Origin: Fasciola hepatica
Lineage: Eukaryota > Platyhelminthes > Trematoda > Plagiorchiida > Fasciolidae
Reading direction: 5' to 3'
Assembly: GCA_948099385.1 (NCBI GenBank)
Contig: CANUEZ040000002.1
Span: forward strand, 2,300,001 to 2,364,000
DNA length: 64,000 bases
The position numbers and the translations under genes are program-made. Below are positions 10,780 to 23,100 of the stretch, one piece after another. The notes beneath the pieces were generated by a model that ran no database searches, was not told where the DNA came from, and saw only the letters and a program-made list of their open reading frames with translations. Position 1 is the stretch's first letter; each line of letters starts with the position of its first letter.

Positions 10780-11410
10780 AGTTCAAAAAAAAGAATCGTT
10801 CTCCATAACTGAGGAGTGATCTCTATCCAAGCGGCCGTTTGGCAAAACCTTATTGGAAGGATGCGATATCAACTTCGTCTGATTTGCGCATATGTGCATC
10901 GTTACCGGGCAATATCCTAATGGAGGCCTGGGATGAGATTTGTAGAGGAGAAGAATGCAGCCTCTCAGTTGAAGAGGGCGAAATATTGGACTTAAGCTCT
11001 TTCTGGTCCTTGCGATTTGAAGATCCAAACATTGGGAGAAATGGGGCGTGCAAAAGTAGATTGAGCCAAGGTCCCGACCAATTTGTCTGCTGGCAGTGGA
11101 TGAACCACAGAAGGCTGGAGACCCCGGAGGTACGTTGCATTTATATGTTATTATCCCACATTCGCCCTCAAAATAATTCGTCTGCTAACTTGGGCACCAT
11201 CTATCGAGGGCAAATTAGTCTTCAGAGATGTTTGAGATAGCGGAGGTGAGATACTCCAAGCTGAATGAGTGGACAATCTTGTTGTCGTCACCAAAAAGAA
11301 AAGGGGCCCCAAGACTCACTGAGATAACAATGTCGGGATGGTAGATGGCCAAGGGAGCTACACTGTATAACACGGTTTGTGACCGGTTTAGACCCGGAAA
11401 GGTGTCCATT
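10780..11410 (-). pseudogene. LINE L2 reverse transcriptase fragments
   Basis: Minus-strand pieces include FLFGDDNKIVHSFS (about 11305-11265; FADD changed to FGDD) and, lower down, LYKSHPRP-L-YCPVTMH, equivalent to the L--KSHARSQLEYCSLVYTHMH region at 62290-62345. The fingers and motif A are lost. Frames change several times within 600 bp. Confidence 0.6.
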
Positions 11411-11599
11411 TATCGAAACAACCTGGGATAGATTATGTAGGTAGGAAGTGATCCAAGGTAGCCAGAGCTGGAAGTGAAACCTAAAGTGCTGTTTCTCCTC
11501 AAAAGAGAGCGGACATGTGTACCCACCCTCCTGCGGTAATACTTGCTACAAATGGTAAAAGGTTAGCTGGTTCAGATAAAGTTGACCGAGCCTTCTTAG

Positions 11600-12029
11600 G
11601 TAGGCTTAAGTCTTTAGCAAAGGTTCTTACACTTGAGGGTAGTAAGGAGGGCTATTTAAAGGCATCACCTAGGTAAGTGAGTCTAGAGAAGTCTTCTCTA
11701 GTTGGACTGCAAACACGTACGATGTGAAGCTGAGAGACGGAAATGTGGACAGCGAGCCAAAGGGAGTCGGGGATGGAATCAAGCAGAGGGTGCTGAAGCG
11801 CCGTCACCCTGAAACTCTGCCCGACAAAATCCAAACAACCTCCACCGCGCCGAGTGTTCCTATTTACTCTGAAGGCATTACACCGTACAAGACAAATCTG
11901 GTCAGTAGTAATGTAATCGGCCAGCCACGTTTCATTAGTGAAGGTGATATCATGACTAGAATTTGTGGCCGGATGTTGTAGGTGACAAAGTTCGTTTACG
12001 ATGGATCGACTATTGAAAAGAATCAACAA
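11600..12029 (-). pseudogene. LINE L2 endonuclease (EEP) N-terminal part
   Basis: AP-type endonucleases of LINEs nick the target DNA. The minus translation has LILFNSRSI, then F-NETWL, R--RRGGG-L and LLDSIPDSLW-AV. The same motifs appear at 16110-16380 (F-LSEG, KSGGG, LDSIPDSLWFAT) and 60065-60190 in the other copies. The catalytic E of the ETWL motif is present. The C-terminal half with the DFN and SDH motifs is not visible. Confidence 0.65.
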
Positions 12030-12044
12030 GGTACTGTTGTTGGC

Positions 12045-13240
12045 ATTTAGTGATAAGGACTACCTTTGGTTATGTGGGTTGTTTGGTGTGGAATAGTCTA
12101 TATTCGGGTCTGACGAGAAGATCCATACTAGAATGGCGAATCACCACTGAGAATCTGAGGGTTTGATCTATGAGCTGCATGGCAGTGTGGTGTGCAATGG
12201 AAAGCCGAACGGCTGGTGATGCCGTGGTTCCCGGCTGTGCTAAAATGCGACTTAGGTGTGCCCCGTAAGATAAAAAGGGAGAGTCAGGATGTCAGGAGTG
12301 TCATTGTCGTCAGCCGGGTATGAAAAGTCAAAGGGAGAAATGTCAAGTGAGCGAGGGGTCCCAGCTCAAGTCTCTTTAGCTTTTTGGATTTTACTTTGCC
12401 ATGGCTACTGCCCGGAAAGAGCTCGTTCCAATCACTACAAAGAGGGACCGTTTGGGACTGACCTCCTCAGGGTAGAAATGCCAAGCTGCGGTGCAACTGG
12501 TTAGGCAGGATGGGTGAACCCGGACGGAATAACGTTCCAAGATTTCTGACAAAAATCAAACGCACAAGCGATGTTTAACCCCATCTATTTTCAGGCGTGT
12601 CACAAGTGTTCTGCAGGGTAGTGGCTTACGGCGGCTGGGCAGGTGAAAATGGCTGGTGGCACAATCAGGTAGTACTCACGAAGGCAAGGTTGGCCGTACT
12701 GAATGTTGTATCCATTTCTAGGCCAGAACTGAATGCGGTAGTGCCGGTCGTGAAGGCAGCCGCACAGATAGCGAGGCTTTTCAGTCAATAGAATGGAAGT
12801 TGAACCATTGGAATAATTCATCCACTGTGCTGCAATACATAAAGCCACCAATACTCGTTTCAACACCTCGGTGGTCAACAAACTGATTGTGATTCTTAAG
12901 TCGACTAAGACCGACTGGAGGTGCTATGTACAATCCACAGGTAATCCGGCCGACTTCTGCTGGGGAGCATAAGAACAATAAAAAACTACAGATAAAAACA
13001 ATTGGGCCGGACTTCCCAGCTGCATCTTAAGGGACTTGGCAAGTATTACCAAGACCCAAGCCCTAAGAAGCTGATAATGACGCGAAGCGAATAATAATGG
13101 ACAAAACCTCTACAGAAACCGGAAGCCTGGTGGGGAGACCGTCACTTTCCAGACAGGACTGGAATGTTTAGAGCCGTGGTACGGAGGACGAGATTTGGGG
13201 TTTTGTCGATGGAAGGCGCACGACCAAAAAGCAGGCTGAT
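12045..13240. other. No gene recognised; probable LINE-derived DNA
   Basis: Only short frames without recognisable motifs. Lying upstream of LINE L2's endonuclease, it could hold its decayed ORF1, but I cannot demonstrate that. Confidence 0.3.
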
Positions 13241-13244
13241 TACA

Positions 13245-14020
13245 GAAAAGTAATCGAATAATAAATGACAGTTTATTTCGGATAAGTCCGAAGCACGCTG
13301 CAACGCAAGATCGAACGGTGCAGTTGAAAACTGAATCACGGCTTCAGGAGGATCGGACAATTATCTGCACGTGATTGAATGTAAAAGAAAGCGTGTAAGT
13401 CAAAACTAGTGGTAGTACCAGGCAAATTTAAACTAGAGGTAGGGTGGTCAAGCCGGCCAAATCCAGGAAGAATGGATTGAAAATAAAGATAAACACAAAT
13501 CCTACGAAAGGGAGGCCGTCCTACCGATGGACCACAGCTGTCACGTTCAGCGACCGTGCATCGGTTGAACCAATTATATAACAAACGGACAACAAACCTG
13601 GACTGTGGTTGCCAAAGCGATGATGAGAGAGACAGCCGGAAAGAAACACGTACACATTGAGTGGATTAGTTGCTTTCAGAAGAAAGGAACATAGTGCATC
13701 AGCATGAGAAGGGGAACCGGCGATGAATCGATGCGTGGTGCGTAACCAAAACAGTAGCAAAGACAAAAAGCTGGCAAAAATGATGAGGTAACAAGTAGAA
13801 GACCATCAATTTACATTCCTCATGAATGGTGGACCACTTGATGGCGACAAGAAAGAACTCTGTGGTACAAGGGCCTATCAGACGTGCATTTGTTGGAGAT
13901 GATACCTTGCAAGATGAGGATGTTGCAACGTAACAGCCCTTAGTGGACAGACAGCGGAAATGACAGAGAAAGCAAACGACCACAGAATATACGAGTGTTG
14001 GGAGCCCCTAGGGATATATT
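13245..14020 (-). mobile_element. CR1-like LINE 3' end, copy L3
   Basis: A minus-strand tail at 13310-13245 (CGTGCTTCGGACTTATCCGA then AATAAAC and an ATT-type run) marks the 3' end. The body to about 14020 is purine-rich on the plus strand like the other 3' UTRs and lacks coding motifs. It is 5'-truncated. From 13558 onward it lies in the 814-bp block repeated at 40104. Confidence 0.6.
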
Positions 14021-14371
14021 TCTCGGGGATACGTACTGCTTGAAGATTGTGGTGCGGAAGTAAATGACAGCAATAAGTGCGTCAGTCTTCGAATATATCA
14101 GTGAAGGTAGCAAAAAGAGGTGAGTTGTACCAAGCTAAAATCGATGTTCTGCTATTACTCCAAATATATGCCTTCCCATTTGGGACCCATGGTCTATCTG
14201 CGATGAACCAAAACACTAAGGGGAGCAAGCGTTCACGTATTAGTATCCGAGAATTGGACTCCATTCTGGCTAACGGGCTACCGAGATTCGAAGGGAGGCT
14301 GTTGAATTCAAACCATGAGTACGAAAAAAAGCATCCCACAGTGGGGCGTGGCAACCAACAAATCACGAGAT
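13558..14371 (+). repeat. 814-bp duplicated block, copy 1
   Basis: It matches 40104-40917 over exactly 814 bp with only about three differences noticed by eye (for example CCGGAAAG/CCGGATAG and GAAAAAAAGC/GAAAAGAAGC). It spans the boundary between LINE L3 3' UTR and a Pao integrase, so a composite of two elements was copied together. Confidence 0.9.
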
Positions 14372-14417
14372 CTGATGGATCGTTCATATCGAGGGGCGTG
14401 CGTAATTTTTAAACGCC
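14100..14417 (+). pseudogene. Pao integrase N-terminal segment, interrupted
   Basis: The translation has the segment that precedes the integrase zinc domain in BEL/Pao: ELDSILANGLPRFEGRLLN, then YEKKHPTVG and QQITR. The intact-order Pao at 54840-54970 has LNPKLTNGLLRVDGRL and KYPILLPA in the same arrangement. The zinc and core domains do not follow here; they reappear at 26930, after 12.5 kb of LINE DNA. In the second copy (40620-41464) they are contiguous. Confidence 0.7.
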
Positions 14418-14602
14418 AGGCCGAATGGCTTGCTGATATCGATATGGTTTTCAATCAGCCATTTCGGGAAGTACTAAACATTTGAGCTTCTTGGGGTATT
14501 ACGTTAGCCCTGGGAAATTCAGGTTTTTTTCTCAGCGGTAATTTCTAACCTGGCTTTAGTCTGCTCTTACTGTTCCACCCCCAATTGTTTTGATGCTTCA
14601 GA

Positions 14603-15790
14603 ATGCCACGTGTAGTAAAGAAGACTTCCAGTGATAACTCATCCACCCATACCCCGTTACTAGGAAAAATAGGCCTATTAAAACTCCCGTTGCGTTAAAA
14701 CAGTGCTTGAGTTATCTCTGTGACTATGTTGGCTTGGCGACAGAAAGAGAAGGTCTTTTACAAAAAAGCATGCTAGATATAGGGTCCCAGCCTCTACAGT
14801 TTGAAGATACGGTATCTAAACTCGCCCTCATTATGTTCATCACTGAAAGCATCGAACATTCTACCTCACAGAACCTGAGAGCGGCTGACCGCTGTATCGA
14901 CTCTGTTGCGTCCGAAGTTCTCATAAGAGTGAAAAACTCCCGTAATGCAGCTGTGTTCAATGACCCAGAAAGGATACCCCTCCAGCACGTCAAGCATACA
15001 TTGTTGACTGCTTGTGGTATGGCCAACCTTCCTCGTCAAATATCAAGGCCGCGTAAGCGCGCTTAGCGGTTCAACTGTCCAATCCTTATGGGATTTGTGG
15101 ATGATCTATCTGCCAAAACGTTCATTAAAGTGAGTAGCACTGTAGCTTCTCATTCTTACCATAAAAACAAAAATAGCTGAAGATGAAACCCTTCTTTAAA
15201 GGGAAATTACTAGATCCCTCTCGAGAAAGACGCCTGATAATCCCGAGCTTTCATCACGGACAGCTGATCGCTCCAGCGCTTCTTCTTCAGTCCTTACCGC
15301 TTCATTTTCAGACGCGCCCTCTGCATCATCACAACCACCTCATGCCCCTTCAACACGTTCTCATGAACGAATTGGGCCCTCCGGTGGTAAACTACTCGCA
15401 GTCCAGAGGAATGGGTCTACCAGTCTTCCCACCCTCCTCACAACCCTCTCCTTCATTCAACTGTCGCCTTAACTCAACGAGCCCGGCTTTGACCTTAAAA
15501 AGTGTTCCCCGCTCCTATACATCAGTGGTCCCTGCAAATTCACCGCGTTTGCTGCCTGCCAATACCAAAATACGGCCCCCACACGCCATCCAGTCCGCCT
15601 CAGGTCGTACTCCTCACCCGACAACTACCTATACTGCTTCCGATAGTAACTGCTCCATATTTGGTGTTCTACCCAACTTGCCTCTCCCCTCCCATAATTT
15701 GCAGCTTGATCTATCGCCCCACACCCCTATTCCTCACACATTTTCAACCCTGCTTCCTGCACCCCCTTCAGTTAATACTCAATCTTGATT
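14603..15790 (+). pseudogene. LINE A ORF1 protein (RRM-like, Pro-rich tail)
   Basis: ORF1 proteins bind element RNA. The start ATG at 14603 (MPR, basic, Ser/Thr-rich) matches the start at 62686. A helical segment follows, then SVASEVLIRVKNSRNAAVFN with an RRM-like first strand (compare SVASEV-RRIK-SKNAVVFN in ORF1 at 62.98 kb). KIAEDETLL (15165-15195) corresponds to KIAPDKTPLQ in the last copy. The C-terminal 200 codons are rich in Pro, Ser, Thr and His. Breaks: stop near 14700, stop at 15064 and frame change near 15185. The match to two other copies makes the identification secure, though not its function. Confidence 0.7.
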
Positions 15791-15799
15791 GGCCGGTAT

Positions 15800-16790
15800 T
15801 TCTCAACAGCTCTAATCGTTTCTGTCTTATATCGATCAGCCAAATTCCAAATCTCTTTGCTCCGACATTTCTCATCCCGTTGATGTCCAGTTGTTCTACC
15901 GCTCAGCAATCTCTCTCACTGTAACATATACTCCAGCTCGGCTGGAAGCCACCCCATCTGAACCTCCACTAGCCTCAACATCAGTGTATACCACTTTGAC
16001 CCTGATCCCCACTCATTCCAACCGCGATAGCTGCCTTCTTCTAGCTTATACTGCCCTCCTGATACACCTACGCCAACTCCCACAAATTGCTTATCTTGAG
16101 ACTCATTCAACTCTTGTTCTATTCTCGTCAAACTCCTGCACCTCAAAACGTGTCCTCACAAATAATTACGACATTATCTTAATAACGAAATTCTGGCTGT
16201 CTGAGGGCACTCCCAATGACCAAATCTTTTTGGTAGGGTGCAGTCTTCTTGGGGCCAGCAGACCGAACAAGAGTGGTGGTGGGTACCCAGCCTATGTCAG
16301 GGAAATCTACACCAAAACCCCTCTTTTACATACGGCGCTCGATTCTATCCCCGATTCTCTCTGGTTCGCTACCAGCCTCCAAAGCACCGTTCTTTACATT
16401 GGCTGGTGTACCGCTCACCTAATTCCTCCGGTTCCTTGTTTCAAATTCTCATTAGATCCTTCGAATACCTCTCTTTCCTTCCTCTTGGAACCAATCTTAT
16501 TTCGAGCGACTTTAATCTCCTTCAAATTTGTTGGCCTACCCTCTCGGCTCCTCCCAACCTTATGAACCTGATCACTGGTGTTCATATCGGTTGATGGACA
16601 CTACATGTCCTCGAACCTACCAGAAACGGGAACATATTAGATCTGGTATTTACCCATAACATGCCTCTCATCGACGTGTAAGTAACACAAAATTTCCCTG
16701 GCAGTGACCATAAAATGGTTATCTGCCACCTGCCCTCTAGTGGGCCACCTAATCCTGCACACCCCTCCAAAAATACACTCCTATGAACAA
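15800..16790 (+). pseudogene. LINE A endonuclease (EEP) domain
   Basis: Recognised across three frames: YDIILITKFWLSEG (the usual ET-W is KFW), NKSGGG, LDSIPDSLWFAT, then ISSDFNLLQICW (DFN motif), NGNILDLVFTHN and GSDHKMVICHL (the SDH motif with its catalytic His). Motif order and spacing match LINE endonucleases of the AP type. The glutamate that coordinates metal is replaced by Lys. Frame changes fall near 16480 and 16600. Confidence 0.7.
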
Positions 16791-16859
16791 ATTGGGCGTT
16801 GTTAGTAACGCTAATTGGCCGAAGAGACTAGGGTGATTATTTCTCACCCATGACCCTCA

Positions 16860-18440
16860 GTTTGCTGCGGATATTTTCTGTTCCTTCTTTGCCGACTGCC
16901 TGAACAAACTGTCTTCTACTTCCCGGGCTGTACCTAAAAAGAAGTCCTCCGTCTCGCCACTCAAAAAAAAGCATCACAAACTTCTCAAGCAACTACACGA
17001 TTTCAACGACTTTCCAATTTTTATTCATTTAAACCACCTCCCCGCACGTGTTCAACGACATGATAATACGCAACTCCGTATCCAAGAGGCTAAGGCTGAG
17101 GCATTGAGTCATCTCAACAAGTCGCAACTTCCTTTTGTGTTGCATAAGTCTAGAAACGCTGACATTAGGGCCGAATTCCAACGCCTGATCCTGAATAGTA
17201 ACTCACCTATCATCTCCCCAACTTGCATAGCCGAAGCCTTCAGTGCATCCTTTGCTTCAGCCATGGCTCCAGCTGCTGTCATTGCCCCTTCCCCATCTTT
17301 ACGACTTACTGACTCTGTCCTTTCTATGATTCCATTTGATGCCCGGAGTATTTCTAAACTACTATCCAATGGCAAACCCTCCCCTCGATTAGGCCCCGAT
17401 GGCCTACCACCAGCTACTGCTGTCAATGGCGGACCGGACCTCCCGCTTTTTCTGCCTAACCTCCTCACTCTTTCGCCTAATGGCAGCACCGTACCTGCCA
17501 ATTGGAAGCGCTTGATAATCGCTTCCATTCACAAAAAGGACATTTACACGAGGTATCCAATTATCGCCCTATGAACCATACCCCCTTTTCAGCCGGTATA
17601 ATGCATAAAATAATTAAAGATCACATTAATAACTACTTATTAGGCCTCAAGCTTAATAATAAAAACCAATATGGATTCCTCCGTCCATGGTCCTGCATGA
17701 CTTGCCAGTATGATCTTCTAAATCTCGTCACCGACTCTGCCGAAAGTGAGAGATCTTTTGTTGTTCTCTACCTTGACTTATCCAAGGCGTTCGATCATGT
17801 GCCTCGCCCCCACCTTTGAGCAAAGCTACGATCATTTGGCATTATCTATCCGCTACGTTTTTGGTTCTCATCTTACTTGCCTCATCGTTCACAGGTTGTC
17901 ATGATTAACGGGCACACCTCTAACCCTAGCCCTGCTAGTAGCAGTGTTATTCAGGACAGCGTTTTAGACCCCCTCCTTTTCCTCCTATATATAAATGGTA
18001 TGCTTCCGACACTACTTAATGGCGTGTCGTTCTTGTTCGCGGACGACATTAATATAGTCTACACTTTTTCGCCCGGCAACCTCAGTACGACTAGCCCTAA
18101 AATCTCCGCTGACTTAGCCGCTCTTGATGAATGGTGCTCAACCTGGGCGATGGAACTCTCCGTCGATAAGTGTATTTTTCCTGCTTACAAATGCCAGGTT
18201 CCTCCTGGCTCCTTATGCATCGGCGGTTCACCCATCGACAGCCAGCCCTTGGTAAGTGGCCTTGGCCTAAGTTATTCCTGTTCCTTCAACTTCTCCGAAT
18301 ATGCTGTCTTCCAAACGGCGAAAACTAAAAAAGCGTTTTGGTCTTCTTTCCAGACCCTTTCAGCTCAGGGAAAGCATTCTTTACATGTACGAAGTAAATA
18401 CCGGGCCCCTTCTCGACTATTGTCCCTTATTCTTCTCTAG
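16860..18440 (+). pseudogene. LINE A reverse transcriptase
   Basis: The RT copies element RNA at the nicked target. Visible in order: LGPDGLPPA (17390-17415), IIASIHKKD with frame change, NYRPMNHTP, NQYGFL, then motif A VLYLDLSKAFDHV (17765-17800), motif B region DSVLDPLLFLLYING and motif C LFADDINIVY (18036-18060). Both catalytic Asp of FADD are intact. Thumb residues follow (WCSTW-M-LS-DKC). Stops at 17570 and 17817 and a frame change near 17870 inactivate it. Confidence 0.8.
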
Positions 18441-18449
18441 TGTGCGAAA

Positions 18450-18909
18450 ATCCGACAGCAATATTATCTGATGCATTCGGAGAAGATTCACAAAGCAGCT
18501 TATCAGTTGGTCGTCAAACTTTAACTAGAGGGAACGATGTTTATATCTCAAAGTTGAACCACTGTGGCTTCGTCGAATCGAGCTGAACCTGGTATTTCTG
18601 TATAAACTATTGACCAAGCAATCCTACTCCCTCAACCAGTTATGCTTCCCCCCGGATACTGGATATTCACTCCGTAATAGACTGTATACTATTACAACAC
18701 CCTCTGCGAGGACTGCCCTATGCTCTAAGCTCTTCCTCTTCACGCACTACAGAATCTGGAATAAACTTCCTCTGCACATCAGATCTTCCCAGCTAAAGTA
18801 TGCATTCGTGCATGCTATTGATAAATTCTTTTCTGTCCCAACTGTTTTGCGCCTGTTCAACGTTCACATAGCCGAGAGTCAAGCGTGCGAAAAAGGCCTC
18901 GACTTTTGA
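18450..18909 (+). pseudogene. LINE A ORF2 C-terminal region
   Basis: Contains YSLRNRLYTI, ALCSKLFLFTHYRIWNKLPL and the ending QACEKGLDF-stop (18907-18909). The same ending is seen in copies at 6612 (-), 10425 (-) and, as EVGLGF, at 20194. I use it as the marker of the ORF2 end in this family. Confidence 0.75.
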
Positions 18910-18984
18910 GCAATTGCTCTACTTTCTCACATAAACGCTTAAAAACGATTTTACCGCTCTTGAATTCTGAATGCTCTGTTTGAC

Positions 18985-20196
18985 CGCTCCTCCTTGGACT
19001 TCGCCATCGACCTATTTAAAGCATTCGATCGAGTCTCACACACTCGGCTCCTATCACAGGCCAAATCCTATGGCATCACGGACCCGTTACTCGGTTGGTT
19101 GGATTCTTATTTATCCGGCCGCCATCAGTTGGTTCAGATTATTGGATCCGTCTCCAAACCCAAGACCGTCACCAGTGGTGTCACACAAAGCAGCGTTTTG
19201 GGTCCAATACTCTCCCTCACATGCATGAATGATATTTTCAATGTCGATCGCCATGGCGGTCTATACTTCTTCGCGGACGACAATAAAATCTTGTATAGTT
19301 TTGATTCTAGCCTGCTTAGTACAGTTAATATTGATATACAGCAAGGTTTAACAGCTCTTAGTTCTTGGTGCACCACTTCAATAATGAAATTTTCTGCGGT
19401 TGAAGTCAACATTCTTACATTCAAATGCAATGTCCCCCCGGGTATGTTCAGTATTGAAGGTCACTCGATTTCCATCCGCCCGTTAGTACGAGATTTAGGT
19501 TTCCAGTATTCAGCCACCTTCACTTTCTTTGAACATACTACTACTCAAATTGTGAAGGCCAGAAGACTTATAGGCCTGCTTCATAGGACAATCCGCCTTC
19601 CAGAAAGCAAAATCAGCACCTATAGACCCCACGTTGGACCCTTTCTAGAAAACTGTTCCATAATCTACTCTAACATGCGCAAGTGGGACAGAGCGGCTAT
19701 TGAAAAGGTTTAACAGCTAATGACAAAAGAGTTAATTTGCTTTACCACTCAACTGTGCATGTGTGTCGACCACGGTCAAGAAATATACTATACTATACTA
19801 ACTCAATTACAGCCAACGCTGTGAGCATTGGAAACTAGATCCGCTGTGGCCTGGACGCATGAAGCCAAACTTCGTATCCTTTCATGGTGTTGTTGTCAAT
19901 CAAATCATCGAATCAGCACGGTAATTCAGACATCTAACGGACTCACAATATTCCATAATACTGAGAGACAACACAGTTACTGATCCCATTTCTAGGACCG
20001 CTCTTAGATCCAACGTTTTCCTGGTTAAGTGTGCAGCTTTATGGAACAAATTACCCCACGATATACGTTCCATAGGACCATCTAAGACGTCAAAGGCCCA
20101 CATAAGCAGATGCCTCATAGCACAGACCATGATCCCATCTTTGGATCCGTACATAAGTGAAGAAATGGCTTTTGAAGTTGGATTAGGTTTCTGATA
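18985..20196 (+). pseudogene. LINE B reverse transcriptase fragment fused to LINE A
   Basis: Opens abruptly at RT motif A (LDFAIDLFKAFDRV), then YGITDPLLGWLDSYLSGR, SGVTQSSVLGPILS, motif C FFADDNKILYSF (19269-19300, both Asp present) and thumb (SSWCTTSIMKFS). One frame is open from 18994 to 19713. After a 48-bp insertion the C-terminus continues in broken frames to EEMAFEVGLGF-stop (20194-20196). Everything 5' of motif A is missing. The join to LINE A lies 70 bp after LINE A's stop. Confidence 0.75.
19753..19800 (+). mobile_element. 48-bp micro-insertion with target duplication
   Basis: ACTCAA at 19747-19752 is repeated at 19801-19806. Removing the 48 bp plus one repeat restores the LINE reading (TTQL then NYSQRCEHWKLDPLW). 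The insert ends in a (CTATA)n tail, as in a strongly 5'-truncated retroposon. A related sequence without this context is at about 24033-24085 (GACCGCGATCAAGAAATATA). Confidence 0.6.
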
Positions 20197-23100
20197 GCTT
20201 CCGAACTCCCTTTTTGTGAACCTCATTGTCTTTTGGGCCATAGCGGCGCTTGTTTCATCCACTCGCATTTCTCACCCACTCGTTCTGCTTTCGTTCCACA
20301 TCTGCTCCTGCCATTAGCGGTTTAAAATTTTCCCCAAACAAAGCCCGACAGGCGCAGTCTCCGAACTTTCTCTGGAGTGCCGCACTAACTGGACCCGAGC
20401 CCCAGTTATGGTGGCATTTTCTTTCTTTTTTCCTCTTCTCTCCATTCTGCAACTTCCGGCTTCTTTTGTTCTACGATTTCCTACAGAATGGTTTTATCTT
20501 CAGTCCGATAAATCTGTTTGACCTTTATCTGTTTTGCTGAATCTGGCAATAAATAATTTTCCAGTTCTTCCCATCCTCTCAACTTTTTTCCCATAGCCAT
20601 GGCACGGGCTATTAATAACCTGCTTCTTGACCTTCATCTACTCACTCTTCTCTCCCTCATCAGACCTTGCCATATTACACTTTAAATTTCATCCGGATGC
20701 CTAGCTCGCAATTATAAATCCAGTTAAAAGCTACATCAGGACAATACATACCCGCAAGACGTCACCTGAATTTGGCTCACCATTACGCCTGGGGCTCAGG
20801 GTTTTGAGATAGCTCTTTACCATCAATCTGCTCCTCATACAATGCCCTATTTTTTCACGCAGCACTCACTCGTGACTGCTCAAGAAGTTGTTTCATCCGG
20901 ACCTACGAAACATTTTCTTCCGAAACCATTCCCTCCATTATTTATCAGTTTTCGGTATACTGAATCCTATGATCTTTACAGTTCATCGGTCCTCACCTCC
21001 AGCGTGCGACTCTGGGCCGAAAATCGTTGGCTTATCTGTCCTAATCACCTATTGCCACTGCACTAGCTAGCGGTCAACCTTTGCAACGCCAGTGGTGATA
21101 CCTTTCCCCTAGCTTTGTCGTGTCAGTGAAGTTGCCCTGCATATCAAAATCGGCGGTGCGTCCACCAGGTGGCTCGCATACGTGCTGGAACCCGTCCGTC
21201 TCTGTTACTGGCAAGAGCAAGTTGTTAAGTGATAGCCCCAGGAATGCTGCCATTATCTGAGTGATTGCTCCATCCTATCATTTTTCTTTCACAGCTTGTG
21301 GCAACAACACCCATGAAGGTTATGACATCTGGTCTGTAGTGGTCTCACATCAGTCTCCATCAGTTCAGGACCCAATGGGCGACGTGTAAAAAAAGGCGGG
21401 TCAAGGAAGAATGGGGATTTTGCCCTACAGCGTAAATTCGCTGTCCCTCTTCTCAATAAAAAGACGAAAGAATTCACTTCAGGCTGGGAAGGTCTTGGGC
21501 CAATGCTCTCTGCCCTTTCCATTACAGATTGATTTCTGATAACAGCCTAGACCCGACCCCGCATATGGGAAACCCTACACTTTCGAGTTAACCTGCAGCT
21601 TCTTTTGTCTAGACCAGTGCGGGGTGACAGCACGCCGTTCGAGCTCTCCACTTATGCTTGCCGACCCCGCCTTAGTCAGCCTTAGCCCTTTTGGGCTCCC
21701 TGCAAAGTCCTTGACCAGCTTGCCGATGTTTATTGCAGTAGTCGATACACGGTGTGAAAAGTTACATCATGCGACCTCTGCTCTGACGACACCCCGGCAT
21801 TGACACGCCGCCGCCTAACAGCTATGGGCAAAGCCTCGCCTGTATTGGTTGTCGGAACGAGGAACGTAGTCATTGCCCATTCATAATTTATTATCCCCAG
21901 GTTTACTTTTTCTATCCCCCTCGAGCCCAAGCACTAATAATGTTGTCCAAAGTCAGCGATGGTTTGTCTGCTACCATGTAAGCTCACTTACAAAACCAAA
22001 ATTCTTACTGACACCAATCCCTTAATAAACCGTCATTCCTTTAATGATAGGTGCTCACCTTCACTTAGTTCTCTTGTTCCAGGCCATAACTCAGTGGTCT
22101 CATCGTCTTTTTTCTTGCACTCCTGCGTTAACTCGAGTCCTACCACGCAGATTGCCATCCTTTAAAAACCAATACTCACCGATCAGCATTTTTGCTCACG
22201 TTGTGTTAGGACCCCATTCCACCCAACGAGCGCGTGTATCTGATTACGCATGACCCCACAGGAGACCAGCAAATTCGCATCCACATAAAAAGGCCACACC
22301 TTAGCTCTGAGCATTTCCTTTTTCTTTTTACAGTTCCTCTGCCCTCACCTACAGCCGGGTCAACAACCTGACTGCTGTCCTTCCCTTTTCCTTTCCTATT
22401 TCTGACCCCACTCTCTTCTACTGTTTTATTTTTGACCCTCAACTGGGCCGCTTTACTTTTTTACCAGCTACCGGCCTAACCATTTTGCACTCTGACTAAA
22501 CACGTGCCTAATATCTCCATCATCAACCAAATGCCCTAAAAATCTACCAGTCTCCGCCCGTTAATGCATCGTAGATCGGCCCACTGGCCATCAAGTAGCC
22601 CCATCAATCTAATTTTCGTTAAGCCGTTAATCATACCCCCCAGCTGGAGCAGTCTCCAGACTGCCGCATTTCAGCTATCTTTCAGAATACACTGGTTACT
22701 TGGGTAGCCCATCAGCCAAATCGAAGTTATCCCTGGAAAACCTAACGGCCCAAACGATTTGATAGATCGGATTGACCATGGGTAAACCCATACTCACACC
22801 TGATGACGCTTTATATGGAGCACCTTACATGGCTAACCAGTGGTCACTATCCGATAACCAAAATTACAATCATTTATGATAGTCTCACCGGACCGCTGGA
22901 CGGATTCCTGGCATCATCCATCACCCCACACCCCATTCGCATCCATTTCTCGTACTCCATACAAACAGTTCAGTTCATTCTGCATTGCAGTACTGAAAAT
23001 AATGAACGGAATCTGACCCTCGCCGTTGCGTTTCGTGCTTACTCTCCCTATTTCTTCAGCCTGGCCCTTTTTGACTGATACCCTCATCATGCACTACCTG

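Larger units (their letters stand above)
7715..12040 (-). mobile_element. CR1-like LINE, 5'-truncated copy L2
   Basis: Minus-strand order is endonuclease N-terminus (12029-11600), reverse transcriptase fragments (11409-10780), ORF2 C-terminus (10660-10425), then about 2.7 kb of 3' UTR ending at 7715 with the shared tail (GTGCTTCGGA, TCTGAAATAA, then an ATT/TTTTA run). The layout matches the plus-strand copies at 14.4-20.2 and 58-62.6 kb. ORF1 is missing or unrecognisable. Many frameshifts are present. Confidence 0.75.
14418..18975 (+). mobile_element. CR1-like LINE A, nearly full length, decayed
   Basis: 5' UTR to 14602, ORF1 from the ATG at 14603, ORF2 endonuclease (about 15800-16780), reverse transcriptase (16860-18440) and C-terminus to the stop at 18907-18909. 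The 3' UTR and tail do not follow; a second LINE fragment starts at about 18985. Stops and frameshifts are frequent, so the copy is inactive. Confidence 0.8.

Noticed and set aside
17109..17528. 140-codon minus-strand frame
   Set aside because: Antisense of LINE A ORF2, whose motifs are on the plus strand.
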